A stretch of DNA of 64,000 nucleotides from CALVLD01 sp964467585 (lineage in GTDB: Bacteria > Bacillota > Clostridia > Christensenellales > CAG-138): NCBI GenBank assembly GCA_964467585.1, contig CAYXRF010000002.1:96380-160379 (forward strand). The letters are read 5' to 3'. How positions within the stretch are numbered: position 1 is the first letter of the stretch; every line of letters begins with the position of its first letter. A program made the translations under genes and the position numbers. Under the pieces are notes generated by a model. That model did not search any database. It saw only the letters and a program-made list of their open reading frames with translations, and was not told where the DNA came from. Positions 27,081 to 35,806 of this stretch are shown here, one piece after another.

Positions 27081-28094
27081 TTACGGTGTGACGATAATAT
27101 ATTTTGATGGATTCTCGTTTATTGGCTGCGCGCCCAAATAGGTTTGACGCAATACGTTCAGATTTTGAGCAAAGCTGTTTGTGTAGTAGTATTTGTTTTG
27201 AATTACATCCATATATAGCCCATATATGTTCATGCGAAGAACAAAACGGGTATCGCCCAGCTCAATAAGCAGCTGTTTATTGGAATAAGCCTCTGTCTCA
27301 TTGGTGATATTGTTGGCATTTATGTAGTCGATTGTTAAGCCTTGCAGGAACGTGTTGAACGCACTAAGCTCCTCGTCTGAGTATATCAGCTTAAGCGCCT
27401 CGTTGTTAACAATATCCGCTTGCTCAACGTATTGCGTAAGATTGGCTGCGAACTCAGCCGCACGCGCAGACTCGCCTAACGCAGTGTACGCCTCAAGCTC
27501 CTCCGACGAATAAAGACGGTATGCTAACGGGATGCTAAGATATTCAACCGCACCACTCTCAAGCGTGTTAACACTATAATAATCACTTTGGTAATAGGCG
27601 TCCTCGGTTTGATAAAAATACCTCGTGCAAATCTGATAGGTTGTGTTGCTGTATTCCATTGCCACTGTAAAGCCCTGTGACAGAATAATTGAAAGAAGGG
27701 CGTCGCTCTCATCAAGCACAACATCCGTAAGCTCCGTCTGCGCATAATATGCACGAACTACAAGATACTCGAACAATGTTTCGTTAATTGCGGCTGCGCC
27801 GTCCGTTGAAACGTTAAGTGTTTGGTCAAGCCCCGCATATTTTTCCATTGCGGCGTCAAGCGCAAGCTGAACCTGATTTTTGTTGTATCCGGTGCTGCCC
27901 TTGTATGTCAAAAGCTTTTCTCTCAGCGTGAGATAGCTTTCAACACGCTTGTCTGCGGATATCCCGTCAAGTATCTCGTTTGCGCGCTGCTGAAGCTCAG
28001 CGTCCGCTACAAATATGTCATCACTATTATTTCTGCAGCCCGCTATGACAACCAAGCTTAGCAGAGCAAGCGCAACAGCAACTAATCTTTTCAT
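27081..28094 (-). CDS. Lipoprotein, function unknown
   Basis: A 337-residue secreted lipoprotein with signal peptide MKRLVAVALALLSLVVIAGC (lipobox IAGC, cysteine 20). The remainder is largely helical with many Tyr, Asn and Gln residues. No catalytic motif or known family was recognised. It has its own promoter at 28125-28153 and is divergent from the symporter gene. Confidence 0.72.
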   Translation of the reverse strand: MKRLVAVALALLSLVVIAGCRNNSDDIFVADAELQQRANEILDGISADKRVESYLTLREKLLTYKGSTGYNKNQVQLALDAAMEKYAGLDQTLNVSTDGAAAINETLFEYLVVRAYYAQTELTDVVLDESDALLSIILSQGFTVAMEYSNTTYQICTRYFYQTEDAYYQSDYYSVNTLESGAVEYLSIPLAYRLYSSEELEAYTALGESARAAEFAANLTQYVEQADIVNNEALKLIYSDEELSAFNTFLQGLTIDYINANNITNETEAYSNKQLLIELGDTRFVLRMNIYGLYMDVIQNKYYYTNSFAQNLNVLRQTYLGAQPINENPSKYIIVTP

Positions 28095-28124
28095 AAAAAC
28101 CTCGTCATTACAGTTATCCCGCGT

Positions 28125-28153
28125 ATTATATCAGATTATCAGCTTCATAACAA
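28125..28153 (-). promoter_or_regulatory. Sigma-A promoter of the lipoprotein gene at 27081
   Basis: Minus strand TTGTTA (28148-28153), 17 bp spacer, TATAAT (28125-28130). Confidence 0.65.
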
Positions 28154-28165
28154 GCGCAAGGTTGA

Positions 28166-29572
28166 TTGCTCTCTGACATTTCCTTATCATCTGCCGCATA
28201 TGGTTTTTTTATGGAAGCAATAAGTGTATTATTCGCATTGGTTATGCTTGCAGTCGGAGCATTTCTGACATTTAAGCTTGGTTTTTTCCAGTTTACACAC
28301 TTGGGAAAGTCTATTTCGGGAGCCTTCTCTGGAGTATTCCGCAAAAGGGGCTGCAAAAGCGGTGCGTTGTCTGAAGAAGCTGCGCGTATAACACCGTTTC
28401 AGGCGCTTGCAACCGCGCTTGGCGGTTCAGTTGGCACGGCGAACATTGCCGGAGTAGCAGGTGCAATAATTATCGGCGGCGCAGGCGCAATATTTTGGAT
28501 GTGGGTCGCGGCATTTCTCGGTATGGCGACTAAGCTTGCCGAGATAGTGCTTGCCGTACTGTACAGAGATAAAAAGCTTGGGCATGGCGGCGCGATGTTC
28601 TATATTGAGCGTGGTATGGGTGCAAAATTCCGTCCGCTCGCCGTATGCTTTGCTTTGTTCGGCGCACTTGCTTCTCTTGTGGGAACCGCATTGGTTCAAT
28701 CGAATACGGTTGCTTTGGCAGCTTACGATATGTTTGTCGGCTTTGGATGCGTCATCGGCCCCGGCACCATCCGATTTGCCACAGGATGTGTCACGTCTGC
28801 TCTTGTAGGAGCAGTAATACTTGGAGGAATGAAGCGCATAGGCGGCTTTTCTGAAAAGGTTGTGCCTTTTATGGCGCTTGCGTACATATTTGCATCTCTT
28901 GTCGTGGTGCTTTTCAACGCGGACCGTTTGCAGGACGCGTTCCGCTCAATACTGAACTCCGCATTTGATTTTCGCGCTGCCGTGGGGGGCGCGGCAGGTC
29001 ACGCTTTTTCAAGAGGTGTTTCGCGTGGCGTCTACTCAAACGAGGCGGGGATAGGCTCCGCGCCTATGGCGTATGCCGAAGCGCAGGGCAGCGACCCCGT
29101 TCGTCAAGGTATGTTGGGTATTTTTGAGGTGTTTGTTGACACTATCGTTATGTGCACGCTGACAGCATTGGTGATACTGACAAGCGGAGTGCTGATTCCT
29201 TGGGGGGAACGAACCGCGTCGGGAACAACCCTTGCGCTGAGCGCTTTCGGGAGCGTGTTTCCCTCGTCTGTCGCATCTGTTTTTCTTGCCGCGGCAATAC
29301 TTCTGTTTGCGTTTACATCAATTGTCGGTTGGTCATTTTATGGCGTGAGGTGTGCCGAATATCTTTTCGGCAGTCGCGCCGGCATGATTTTTAACGTTAT
29401 CTATTTGCTTTTAATTCCAATCGGAGCGATTTCAAGCGTAAGCGTTGTATGGGCGGTTGGTGAAACGCTGAACTACTTAATGGCAATGCCAAACGTTATT
29501 GCCCTCGTTGCGCTTTCCGGCAAAGTCAAGCGAGCCGCAAACGAATATAAAATGTTTGAAAAGCGACACTAA
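28166..29572 (+). CDS. Alanine or glycine:cation symporter (AGCS family)
   Basis: A ~468-residue transporter with about 11 transmembrane helices, importing small neutral amino acids with Na+ or H+. Family motifs: LGFFQFTHLGKSI, TPFQALATALGGSVGTANIAGVAGAI, GGAGAIFWMWVAAFLGMATKLAE, and SRGVYSNEAGIGSAPMAYAEA. The start is uncertain: TTG at 28166 has AAGG very close upstream, while ATG at 28211 (MEAISVLF) has no clear ribosome binding site; either gives a full family-length N-terminus. It ends inside the hflX leader promoter. Confidence 0.92.
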   Translation: MLSDISLSSAAYGFFMEAISVLFALVMLAVGAFLTFKLGFFQFTHLGKSISGAFSGVFRKRGCKSGALSEEAARITPFQALATALGGSVGTANIAGVAGAIIIGGAGAIFWMWVAAFLGMATKLAEIVLAVLYRDKKLGHGGAMFYIERGMGAKFRPLAVCFALFGALASLVGTALVQSNTVALAAYDMFVGFGCVIGPGTIRFATGCVTSALVGAVILGGMKRIGGFSEKVVPFMALAYIFASLVVVLFNADRLQDAFRSILNSAFDFRAAVGGAAGHAFSRGVSRGVYSNEAGIGSAPMAYAEAQGSDPVRQGMLGIFEVFVDTIVMCTLTALVILTSGVLIPWGERTASGTTLALSAFGSVFPSSVASVFLAAAILLFAFTSIVGWSFYGVRCAEYLFGSRAGMIFNVIYLLLIPIGAISSVSVVWAVGETLNYLMAMPNVIALVALSGKVKRAANEYKMFEKRH

Positions 29573-29584
29573 GTGATGTATAAT
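29556..29584 (+). promoter_or_regulatory. Sigma-A promoter of the hflX leader
   Basis: TTGAAA (29556-29561), 17 bp spacer, TATAAT (29579-29584), overlapping the symporter stop codon. Transcription should begin near 29591, about 185 nt before hflX. Confidence 0.8.
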
Positions 29585-29590
29585 TGTGTT

Positions 29591-29729
29591 GGGTATATGC
29601 CCTGATAGCCTATCCGCAGCTTATATGCGGAGGGGAGGAGACTTTGGGATCATGAGCACCGTAATCCTTTAATATTTCAACCTGCTTGCAGCGGCGCAGG
29701 TCTGCTGCAAATTATTACCATATTTTTTG
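29591..29729 (+). ncRNA. Structured hflX leader with short upstream reading frame (possible attenuator; 6S-like RNA is the alternative)
   Basis: After the promoter come a hairpin CCGCA/TGCGG (29621-29638 region), GGGGAGGAG, then a six-codon frame ATG AGC ACC GTA ATC CTT TAA (29652-29672). It is followed by two overlapping hairpins that cannot form together: ACCTGC/GCAGGT (29680-29701) and TTGCAGC/GCTGCAA (29686-29710), then a T-run (29723-29728). Known hflX genes in Firmicutes are induced by ribosome-targeting antibiotics through leader attenuation, so this fits (inference). The 'CCTGCTTGCAGCGGCGCAGG' part also recalls 6S RNA ends, and I cannot exclude that. Confidence 0.55.
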
Positions 29730-29776
29730 TTTTGAAAGGATTGCGGTCGAGTGTGTTCGCCGCACAGGTGGTTTTT

Positions 29777-31555
29777 ATGTCACAAAAAAATGTTAATGGC
29801 AATTTGAGCGGCATTAAGTCCGTTACAATTGAGCGCATACGCGCAATATATGATTTTAAGATGGGTCAAAAGGAATATGCCTCTTTTGAGCTTATTTCCC
29901 TTATGGCGGAGCTTTCCTGTGACGTCAATCGTGAGATATCTGTGTACATTTCCCGCGATGGGTCGGTGCTTGACGTGTCTGTCGGAGACAGCCAGCGTGT
30001 GGATATGCCGTTTATGCGTGTTGTTCGCAACGAGGACAGGCTTTGCGGTGTGCGCTGTCTGCATACTCACCCAAACGGGGATGGTCGTCCCTCGGGAGTA
30101 GATATAGGCACAATGCGTTCCATGCAGCTTGACAGTATGGCAAGCGTTGGTGTAAAGGATGGCAAGCCCACCCAGCTTTATGCAGCTTTTATTGGCGATA
30201 CCACCGACGACGGCGGCAGGGAAGCGTTGATATACGGTCCGCTTCGTGCGTATAAGCTGCCGCAGGAGCAGCTTATGGCAGAAATATTTGCTTCGGATGA
30301 CAGATTCAGAAGCGTTACAAAATCGGTTGCCGATGCGGAGCGCGAACGCGCTATCCTTGTGGGCATTGACAGCGGTGAGGATTACGACACTCTTGACGAG
30401 CTTGCTGAGCTTGCGCGCACGGCGGGTGCGGAAGTGATTTGGCGTTCGCGCTCAAAAAAACGTTCCATTGATAACGCAACATACGTTGGCAGCGGCAAGG
30501 CGGATGAGCTTGGTCTTAAAGGCAACGAGCTTGAAGCCGACCTGTTTATATTTGACGATGAGCTTTCGGCTATCCAGCAGCGCAACCTTGAGGATGTTCT
30601 CGGAACGCGTGTTATCGACCGCACAACGCTCATACTTGACATATTTGCGGCACGCGCACAAAGCCGTGAAGGCAAGCTTCAGGTTGAGCTTGCGCAGCTG
30701 AAGTATCGTCTCCCCCGTCTGCTTGGGCAGGGTCAGTCGCTTTCAAGGCTTGGAGGCGGAATCGGCACAAGAGGTCCCGGTGAGAAAAAGCTTGAAATTG
30801 ACCGCAGGCGCATACGCAGACGCATATTTGAGCTTGAGGGTGAATTGGAAATTATTGAGAAGCAGCGTGGGCTCAGAAGCGATGGCAGACGCGAAAGCTC
30901 CGTGCCTCTGGTCGCGCTTGTCGGCTATACCAACGCGGGCAAGTCCACTCTTTTGAACGCCTTGACAAATGCCGGTGTGCTTGCCGAGGATAAGCTTTTT
31001 GCAACGCTTGATCCCGTTGTTAGGCAGATTTCGCTGCCGTCAGGCACGGATATTGTTATAAGCGACACTGTCGGATTTATTAACAAGCTTCCTCACGACC
31101 TTATTAACGCGTTTCGTTCCACACTTGACGAGGTTACGCAAGCCGATTTGATACTGCACATAATCGACGCCTCAAGCAGCTATCATGAAACGCAAATGCG
31201 GGTTGTTGACGAGGTTTTGACGGAGCTTGGCTCCGGCTCCACTCCGCGGATAGACGTGTTCAACAAATGCGATCTGTTGCCTGAATATCCCACGCTGAAC
31301 GATCGTCATGAAGGCAGAGTATTCATAAGCGCAAAGGATGGCACCGGCGTTGGCTCTCTGCTTGAGATGGTTGAAAAACAGCTTAATACTTCTCGGCATG
31401 AGATCGATATGCTTATTCCATACAACAAGTATGAGGCGATGAACCTTATCTATCGCGTTGGCACGGTTATAAGCGAGGAACACACCGAGAATGGCACACA
31501 GGTTCGTGCGTATCTTGACGAGGCGGACGTCGGGCAGCTCAACAAGCTGCTGTAA
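29777..31555 (+). CDS. hflX: GTPase HflX with N-terminal JAMM-like domain
   Basis: A 592-residue ribosome-splitting GTPase. The C-terminal two thirds are standard HflX: the GSGKADELG and FDDELSAIQQRNLED region, the helical GIGTRGPGEKKLEIDRRRIRRRI, then G domain G1 G383-YTNAGKST, G3 DTVGF, G4 NKCD and G5 ISAKDG. The N-terminal ~185 residues are an extension with H96-T-H98-P-N-G-D-G-R-P-S106-x-x-D109 and an upstream Glu53, the spacing of RadC/JAMM metal sites. The start at 29777 (GTTTTT ATG TCA) has AGGTGG upstream; an in-frame TTG at 29732 would add 15 residues. It rescues stalled ribosomes under stress or antibiotics; the role of the extension is unknown. Confidence 0.93.
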   Translation: MSQKNVNGNLSGIKSVTIERIRAIYDFKMGQKEYASFELISLMAELSCDVNREISVYISRDGSVLDVSVGDSQRVDMPFMRVVRNEDRLCGVRCLHTHPNGDGRPSGVDIGTMRSMQLDSMASVGVKDGKPTQLYAAFIGDTTDDGGREALIYGPLRAYKLPQEQLMAEIFASDDRFRSVTKSVADAERERAILVGIDSGEDYDTLDELAELARTAGAEVIWRSRSKKRSIDNATYVGSGKADELGLKGNELEADLFIFDDELSAIQQRNLEDVLGTRVIDRTTLILDIFAARAQSREGKLQVELAQLKYRLPRLLGQGQSLSRLGGGIGTRGPGEKKLEIDRRRIRRRIFELEGELEIIEKQRGLRSDGRRESSVPLVALVGYTNAGKSTLLNALTNAGVLAEDKLFATLDPVVRQISLPSGTDIVISDTVGFINKLPHDLINAFRSTLDEVTQADLILHIIDASSSYHETQMRVVDEVLTELGSGSTPRIDVFNKCDLLPEYPTLNDRHEGRVFISAKDGTGVGSLLEMVEKQLNTSRHEIDMLIPYNKYEAMNLIYRVGTVISEEHTENGTQVRAYLDEADVGQLNKLL

Positions 31556-31595
31556 CGCTGCACTTAATCAATTTATGGGGGAGACTTCTTGCAAT

Positions 31596-32267
31596 ATGGA
31601 AACAAAAATAATCGCTATTGAAGGCATAGACGGCAGCGGTAAAACCGTTCAATTCAAAAGGCTTGTTTCGCGCTTGACGGCGCTTGGCAAAAGCGTTGAC
31701 ACACGTTCTTTTCCTGTCTATGACGCTTTTTTCGGCAAGCAGGTCGGCAAACTGCTTTCGGGTGAAGACGGGGTTGCCGCAACAGACGTCGATCAAAAGA
31801 GCATGGCTCTTTGGTATGCGCTTGACCGTTGGGAGGCTTTTTGCGGATGGCAGGACGGTCAGTACGATTACCTTGTAATAAACAGGTATGTTATGTCAAA
31901 CGCCGTTTACCAAAGCATTCGTGAGCGTGACCTTGGCAATCCCGATATCATGGACTGGGTGTTCGATTTGGAGTATGAGCATTTTCGTTTGCCGCGCCCA
32001 AGCGTGAACATCTTTTTTGATGTTGAGTGTCAAAGAGCGGGCATAAATGTTGACCGAAAGGGCTTCCGTGATTATGTCGGCGACGGGCGGGACGTGTATG
32101 AAAAAAGCGTTGGACTTCAAGAGCGGGCAAGAGAAATGTATCTTACCGCCGCGCAGCGCTATGATGATATGCTCGTAATTCGCTGTATGGACGGGCATAA
32201 AATGCGCAGTGCCGCCGCTATTGCGGACGATGCCTTCAACGGTCTTGCCGAACGCGGACTGGTATAG
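31596..32267 (+). CDS. Thymidylate kinase-like P-loop nucleotide kinase
   Basis: A 223-residue enzyme of the dTMP kinase family: P-loop IEGIDGSGKTVQFKRL near the N-terminus, the Asp-Arg block YALDRWEAFCGWQDGQYDYLVINRYVMSNAVYQ (DR(Y/W) for nucleotide binding), and a downstream lid-like region. It phosphorylates dTMP or a related nucleotide. It may be the housekeeping tmk or an extra copy; the usual holB neighbour is absent here. The start at 31596 has GGGGAG upstream. It lies 40 bp after hflX. Confidence 0.85.
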   Translation: METKIIAIEGIDGSGKTVQFKRLVSRLTALGKSVDTRSFPVYDAFFGKQVGKLLSGEDGVAATDVDQKSMALWYALDRWEAFCGWQDGQYDYLVINRYVMSNAVYQSIRERDLGNPDIMDWVFDLEYEHFRLPRPSVNIFFDVECQRAGINVDRKGFRDYVGDGRDVYEKSVGLQERAREMYLTAAQRYDDMLVIRCMDGHKMRSAAAIADDAFNGLAERGLV

Positions 32268-32325
32268 GTATTATTCCCTGTAGGCGCATGCATAGCACGC
32301 TTATCGGTTTTTTCAATATGATGCG

Positions 32326-32718
32326 TTATCCTGCGGTCAATCTTTCCGCTATGCTGTGCAGAGCGCGGCTGAGCCATGACGCCGGTATTGACAGCGCCGC
32401 CCATATGAGTGAAAAGCGCAGGCATATTTGCCCATAGAGATTGAGCTTTTCGCCGGAGTAATCCCATACAGCTCTGCCCATGCGTATGTTCACGATGTAT
32501 CCGGTGACAAACTCTATGGCAGTTATCAGCAGCATACCCGTAAGGCATTTGAGCCACAGAGGCGGTGCGTATTTGGTAAAGAGCATATGCATCAGCAAAA
32601 AGCTCAGTCCTCCCGCCAGCGCCATTGATATGTCGGAGCGTCCACGCCAAAGAAGCTCCAACAAAACGTAAATTATTCCGCCGAGCACAAAGGCTATCGG
32701 CGCTTCAACTAATCGCAT
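32326..32718 (-). CDS. Membrane protein of the CmpB-like (putative ABC permease) family
   Basis: A 130-residue protein with four predicted helices: APIAFVLGGIIYVLLELLW, the polar break RGRSDISMALAGGLSFLLMHMLF, WLKCLTGMLLITAIEFVTGYIVN and LYGQICLRFSLIWAALSIPA. The Y..LE..WRG.sh.SM...GG and 'E..tG.i.N...g..vWDYs...lN..GqIcl.fs..W' pattern matches the short CmpB-type (PF06541-like) family. Role not established. The start at 32718 lacks a clear ribosome binding site; the longer reading frame to 33021 is a shadow of the opposite gene. Divergent overlap with the phosphodiesterase leader. Confidence 0.72.
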   Translation of the reverse strand: MRLVEAPIAFVLGGIIYVLLELLWRGRSDISMALAGGLSFLLMHMLFTKYAPPLWLKCLTGMLLITAIEFVTGYIVNIRMGRAVWDYSGEKLNLYGQICLRFSLIWAALSIPASWLSRALHSIAERLTAG

Positions 32719-32749
32719 GGGCTTATTCTTGCCCGAAAGGAGAAAAACT

Positions 32750-33478
32750 ATGGCTTCCAAAATATTGGCGCACAGAGGTGCATCTGCGTATGCGCCCGAA
32801 AACACTATGCCTTCGTTTGAGCTTGCAATTGAGCAGGGCGCGGACGGTGTTGAGCTTGATGTGCATCTCACAAAGGACGGAGAGCTTGCCGTTATACACG
32901 ATGAGCGCGTTGACCGCACCACCGACGGCAAAGGGTTTGTTAATGATTTTTCAATGGATGAGCTGAAAAAGCTTGATGCAAAAAATGGGATGGATGAGTT
33001 TGCAAACGCAAGGATTCCCACTCTCGGTGAGGTCTATGGTCTGCTTGCGCGCACGAAAATGACCGTCAATGTTGAGATCAAAACTGACATAATGGAGTAT
33101 CCTCATATTTGCGATAAGCTGCTGGTGCTTGAAGATAAGTATCGCATGAATGGTCGGATACTTTATTCGTCTTTCAACCACTACACGATGATGGAGATGC
33201 TTAGACTTCGCCCCGAGGCGCGCACCGGGCTGCTTTATATGAGCATCATGGCTAGTCCTTGGAACTATGCCCAAAAGCAAGGTGCGGCGGCTCTGCATCC
33301 TCACTTTATAACATTCAGCAAAACACCTGATATGGCGGTCAACTGCATCCGCAGAGGTATAGACGTCAATATTTGGACGGTTGACGACCCGATATGGATA
33401 AAACGTCTTTCCGACCTTGGCGTAACATCGCTTATCACCAATAAGCCCGATCTTGCGCGCACAACACTGTTGGTGTAA
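32750..33478 (+). CDS. Glycerophosphodiester phosphodiesterase
   Basis: A 242-residue GDPD-family TIM barrel that releases glycerol-3-phosphate from glycerophosphodiesters. Signature: LAHRGASAYAPENTMPSFELAIEQGADGVELDVHLTKDGELAVIHDERVDRTTDGKG, including HRG, the E-x-D metal ligands and HD. No signal peptide, so cytoplasmic. AAAGGAG before the ATG. The next small gene begins 5 bp after the stop. Confidence 0.95.
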   Translation: MASKILAHRGASAYAPENTMPSFELAIEQGADGVELDVHLTKDGELAVIHDERVDRTTDGKGFVNDFSMDELKKLDAKNGMDEFANARIPTLGEVYGLLARTKMTVNVEIKTDIMEYPHICDKLLVLEDKYRMNGRILYSSFNHYTMMEMLRLRPEARTGLLYMSIMASPWNYAQKQGAAALHPHFITFSKTPDMAVNCIRRGIDVNIWTVDDPIWIKRLSDLGVTSLITNKPDLARTTLLV

Positions 33479-33483
33479 TCGCT

Positions 33484-33741
33484 ATGAAGATGTGGGGAAA
33501 GGTTCGCGTCGATAACTCAACTGTTGACGATGCAATAATTGTGATTCACGCAAAAACGGCAAAGGATGTTGAGGACTGGAGTGAACCCTTCGCCATGCTT
33601 TGCCACAAGCTTAACCTTTCGCGTCCTGTGATTTTGAAAAAGCACATACGCGACTTGGAGCAGTTTTCTCATGTTTTCTTTCTGCCCGCCGACTTTATTG
33701 AGCCGGTCAGCTTTGATAAGTTTGAGGTTGAGCTTTACTGA
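33484..33741 (+). CDS. Small conserved-looking protein, function unknown
   Basis: An 85-residue soluble protein, alpha/beta in pattern (KMWGKVRVDNSTVDDAIIVIHAKTAKDVEDWSEPFAMLCHKLNLSRPVILKKHIRDLEQFSHVFFLPADFIEPVSFDKFEVELY). I do not recognise the family. It starts at ATG 33484 or, less likely, ATG 33490. It follows the phosphodiesterase by 5 bp and is closed by a terminator, so it is probably its operon partner. Confidence 0.68.
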   Translation: MKMWGKVRVDNSTVDDAIIVIHAKTAKDVEDWSEPFAMLCHKLNLSRPVILKKHIRDLEQFSHVFFLPADFIEPVSFDKFEVELY

Positions 33742-33761
33742 CACAATTTTACGGTATAAAT

Positions 33762-33794
33762 AAGCCGTGGGATAAATCTGCCCCACGGCTTTTG
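33762..33794 (+). terminator. Terminator after the small protein gene
   Basis: AAGCCGTGGG (33762-33771) pairs with CCCACGGCTT (33782-33791), followed by TTTG. On the minus strand it could also serve the convergent lipoprotein gene. Confidence 0.85.
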
Positions 33795-33841
33795 CGTTGT
33801 TATTTGTGCAAACGTCACTCTTATTCTTTTATTTTCCGCCG

Positions 33842-34417
33842 CTATGCCTGAGGGCGAACCCCCGCTTCCGTGTCAAACTCAAGTGCAAAGCTAAAATCCA
33901 AAAGGGTCATATCGGTCATAACGTGCGCAAACAGCACTGTTTCGCCCGGGTTCATCACCAGGAGGTACATTCCGTCTCGTGTTTGAAGCTGCGCTCGTGC
34001 GACTTCCACACCGTCTTCTTCATAAAAAACAATATCAACCGCACAGCAGATTGCAACAGGATATTCGTTAACCACCTTGCAGTCAACGAAGGTGTCGCCG
34101 TTCTCTTCATATACTTGAATGTCGATGAACGACAAATACCTTGTGTAGTGATCTGTGCCGATAATCAAATTGCCAAGCGCATCAGCAGTATCACCCGCCT
34201 CGGTTGATGGCGATGGCTCAGGCATGTCGGTTGGCACAGGCGATGCTGTCGGCTCCGAAGTTGGCGTCGGCGCGGCTGTTGGGGGAGGCGTTACCGCTGC
34301 GAACAAATGCGGTTGGTTGTTCACGCATCCCGACAGAGGCAATATCCACAGTGCGGCTGACGCGCAAAGCACAGCTATGCCGACAGGTATTCTTATGTGC
34401 CACAACCATTTATGCAT
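33842..34417 (-). CDS. Lipoprotein with Thr/Pro linker, function unknown
   Basis: A 191-residue protein: a basic start, a hydrophobic segment (IPVGIAVLCASAALWILPLSGC) ending in lipobox LSGC, a Thr/Pro/Ala/Glu linker (about residues 45-75) and a beta-rich ~110-residue domain with an FxLYD-like pattern (YLSFIDIQVYEENGDTFVDCKVVNEYPVAICCAVDIVFYEEDGVEVARAQLQ). The start overlaps the lgt stop by 8 nt (ATGCATAA), so it is coupled to lgt, the enzyme that would lipidate it. Longer reading frames extend into lgt and are rejected. Confidence 0.72.
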   Translation of the reverse strand: MHKWLWHIRIPVGIAVLCASAALWILPLSGCVNNQPHLFAAVTPPPTAAPTPTSEPTASPVPTDMPEPSPSTEAGDTADALGNLIIGTDHYTRYLSFIDIQVYEENGDTFVDCKVVNEYPVAICCAVDIVFYEEDGVEVARAQLQTRDGMYLLVMNPGETVLFAHVMTDMTLLDFSFALEFDTEAGVRPQA

Positions 34418-35588
34418 CTTTGTTGGCGTCGTCCTCCTTGACGTCCTGATTTTCTTCATCGTCAAACTGTTCAAATCCCGAATCGTCTGAATCATCGTCC
34501 TTTGAATCCGTCAGCGGAGCATCGCCCGTGTTCTCGGATTTGCATTCGGACGTATTCGCATTGGCGGATTTATCCGCATCGGCGTCGTTTGCTTGAGCAT
34601 CAATAGCTTCACTCTCGGTATCGGCTTGCGCGGAATCCTCGTCAGAGGCTTCCGTTGAGCTGTCGTCATTATGACGTTTTTTCTTTCCTGAGTAGTTTGC
34701 ACTGTATCCGGGAAGATAAACTTCTTCCGCAGGCCAAATGACAACGCCCTTTTTCTTTTCGATAACAGCACGAATTACGATGAATAAGAACGCGGCGGCA
34801 AAGAGCATGCCCGACAGAAGCTGCGACACGCGCACGCTGCCCCACATAAGGCTGTCTGTCCTCAAGCCCTCAATAAGCATCCTTTCAAACCCATACATCA
34901 TGCAATACACAACGAGACTGTCGCCGCGATGCTTTGCCCTTTTTCTGACAAGAAACCACAGAACAAGGAATATCGCCAGACAACACATTGATTCATAAAA
35001 GAATGTCGCGTAATGCAGATTGCCGCTTTGCGACGCAAGATTTGCGCAGCAGGGCTGTGTGCATTGATCAATCTTGACGACAAGCGGCCATACCTTGGGA
35101 AAGCCATCGGCAATGACGCCGCCGTATGCCTCTTGATTGAAATAGTTACCCCAGCGTCCGATTGCCTGTGCAAGCACCACGCCGGGTATGACAACGTCCG
35201 CAAGCGAAAGAAAATGAATCTTTTTGCTTTTTGAGTAAATCAGCACCCCTATCACGCCGCCTATCACCGCGCCGTAAATCGCAAGCCCACCATTTTGGAT
35301 GCTTATGACGTTTTTGAAAAACTCCCAAAACCCAATGCCCTGATAATAGAAGGAGCTCCACTGAAATATCACATAGTACAGTCTTGCGCCGATAACCCCA
35401 AGCGGCAGGCACAGAAGGCACAGGTCAACAACGGTGTCCGGATGCAGCTTTTTGCGCTTGACCTCATGCCCTGCAAGCAACGCCGCCGCGACAATACCCA
35501 CAAGTATAAGCGCGCCATACCAATAGATCTTGATGTTATCAAGTCCAATAACACTTCCGTCAAATAGAATCCTGCTTGGATTTTCCAT
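34410..35588 (-). CDS. lgt: Prolipoprotein diacylglyceryl transferase with acidic C-terminal tail
   Basis: A 392-residue membrane enzyme that transfers diacylglyceryl from phosphatidylglycerol to the lipobox cysteine. About seven helices; key motifs GARLYYVIF, NGGLAIYGAVIGG and GRWGNYFNQEAYGG (the Lgt signature). Family proteins are usually 260-290 residues; here an extra ~110-residue cytoplasmic tail rich in Asp, Glu, Ser, Asn and Ala follows the last helix. AAAGGTG precedes the ATG at 35588. Coupled to a lipoprotein gene. Confidence 0.95.
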   Translation of the reverse strand: MENPSRILFDGSVIGLDNIKIYWYGALILVGIVAAALLAGHEVKRKKLHPDTVVDLCLLCLPLGVIGARLYYVIFQWSSFYYQGIGFWEFFKNVISIQNGGLAIYGAVIGGVIGVLIYSKSKKIHFLSLADVVIPGVVLAQAIGRWGNYFNQEAYGGVIADGFPKVWPLVVKIDQCTQPCCANLASQSGNLHYATFFYESMCCLAIFLVLWFLVRKRAKHRGDSLVVYCMMYGFERMLIEGLRTDSLMWGSVRVSQLLSGMLFAAAFLFIVIRAVIEKKKGVVIWPAEEVYLPGYSANYSGKKKRHNDDSSTEASDEDSAQADTESEAIDAQANDADADKSANANTSECKSENTGDAPLTDSKDDDSDDSGFEQFDDEENQDVKEDDANKDA

Positions 35589-35806
35589 ATTTACACCTTT
35601 CAAGCAATCAGCGTGATGTGATCCGACAAATAAATCTCCATCGGATACTTACACAAGCATTATACTTCATCCATTGAAAAAAGGGAAGTGCAGGTTTGGT
35701 ATAAATGTTGAACATTGTATGAACAAAGCGGCTGCGCGGAGGCAAAAGGAGAGCCGCCGCCTACATCAGGCAACGGCTCAGGACAAAATAATCTAATAAA
35801 ATTGGC

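Noticed and set aside
32720..33021. N-terminal extension of the CmpB-like protein on the minus strand
   Set aside because: Ser-rich low-quality sequence that is the complement of the glycerophosphodiesterase gene.
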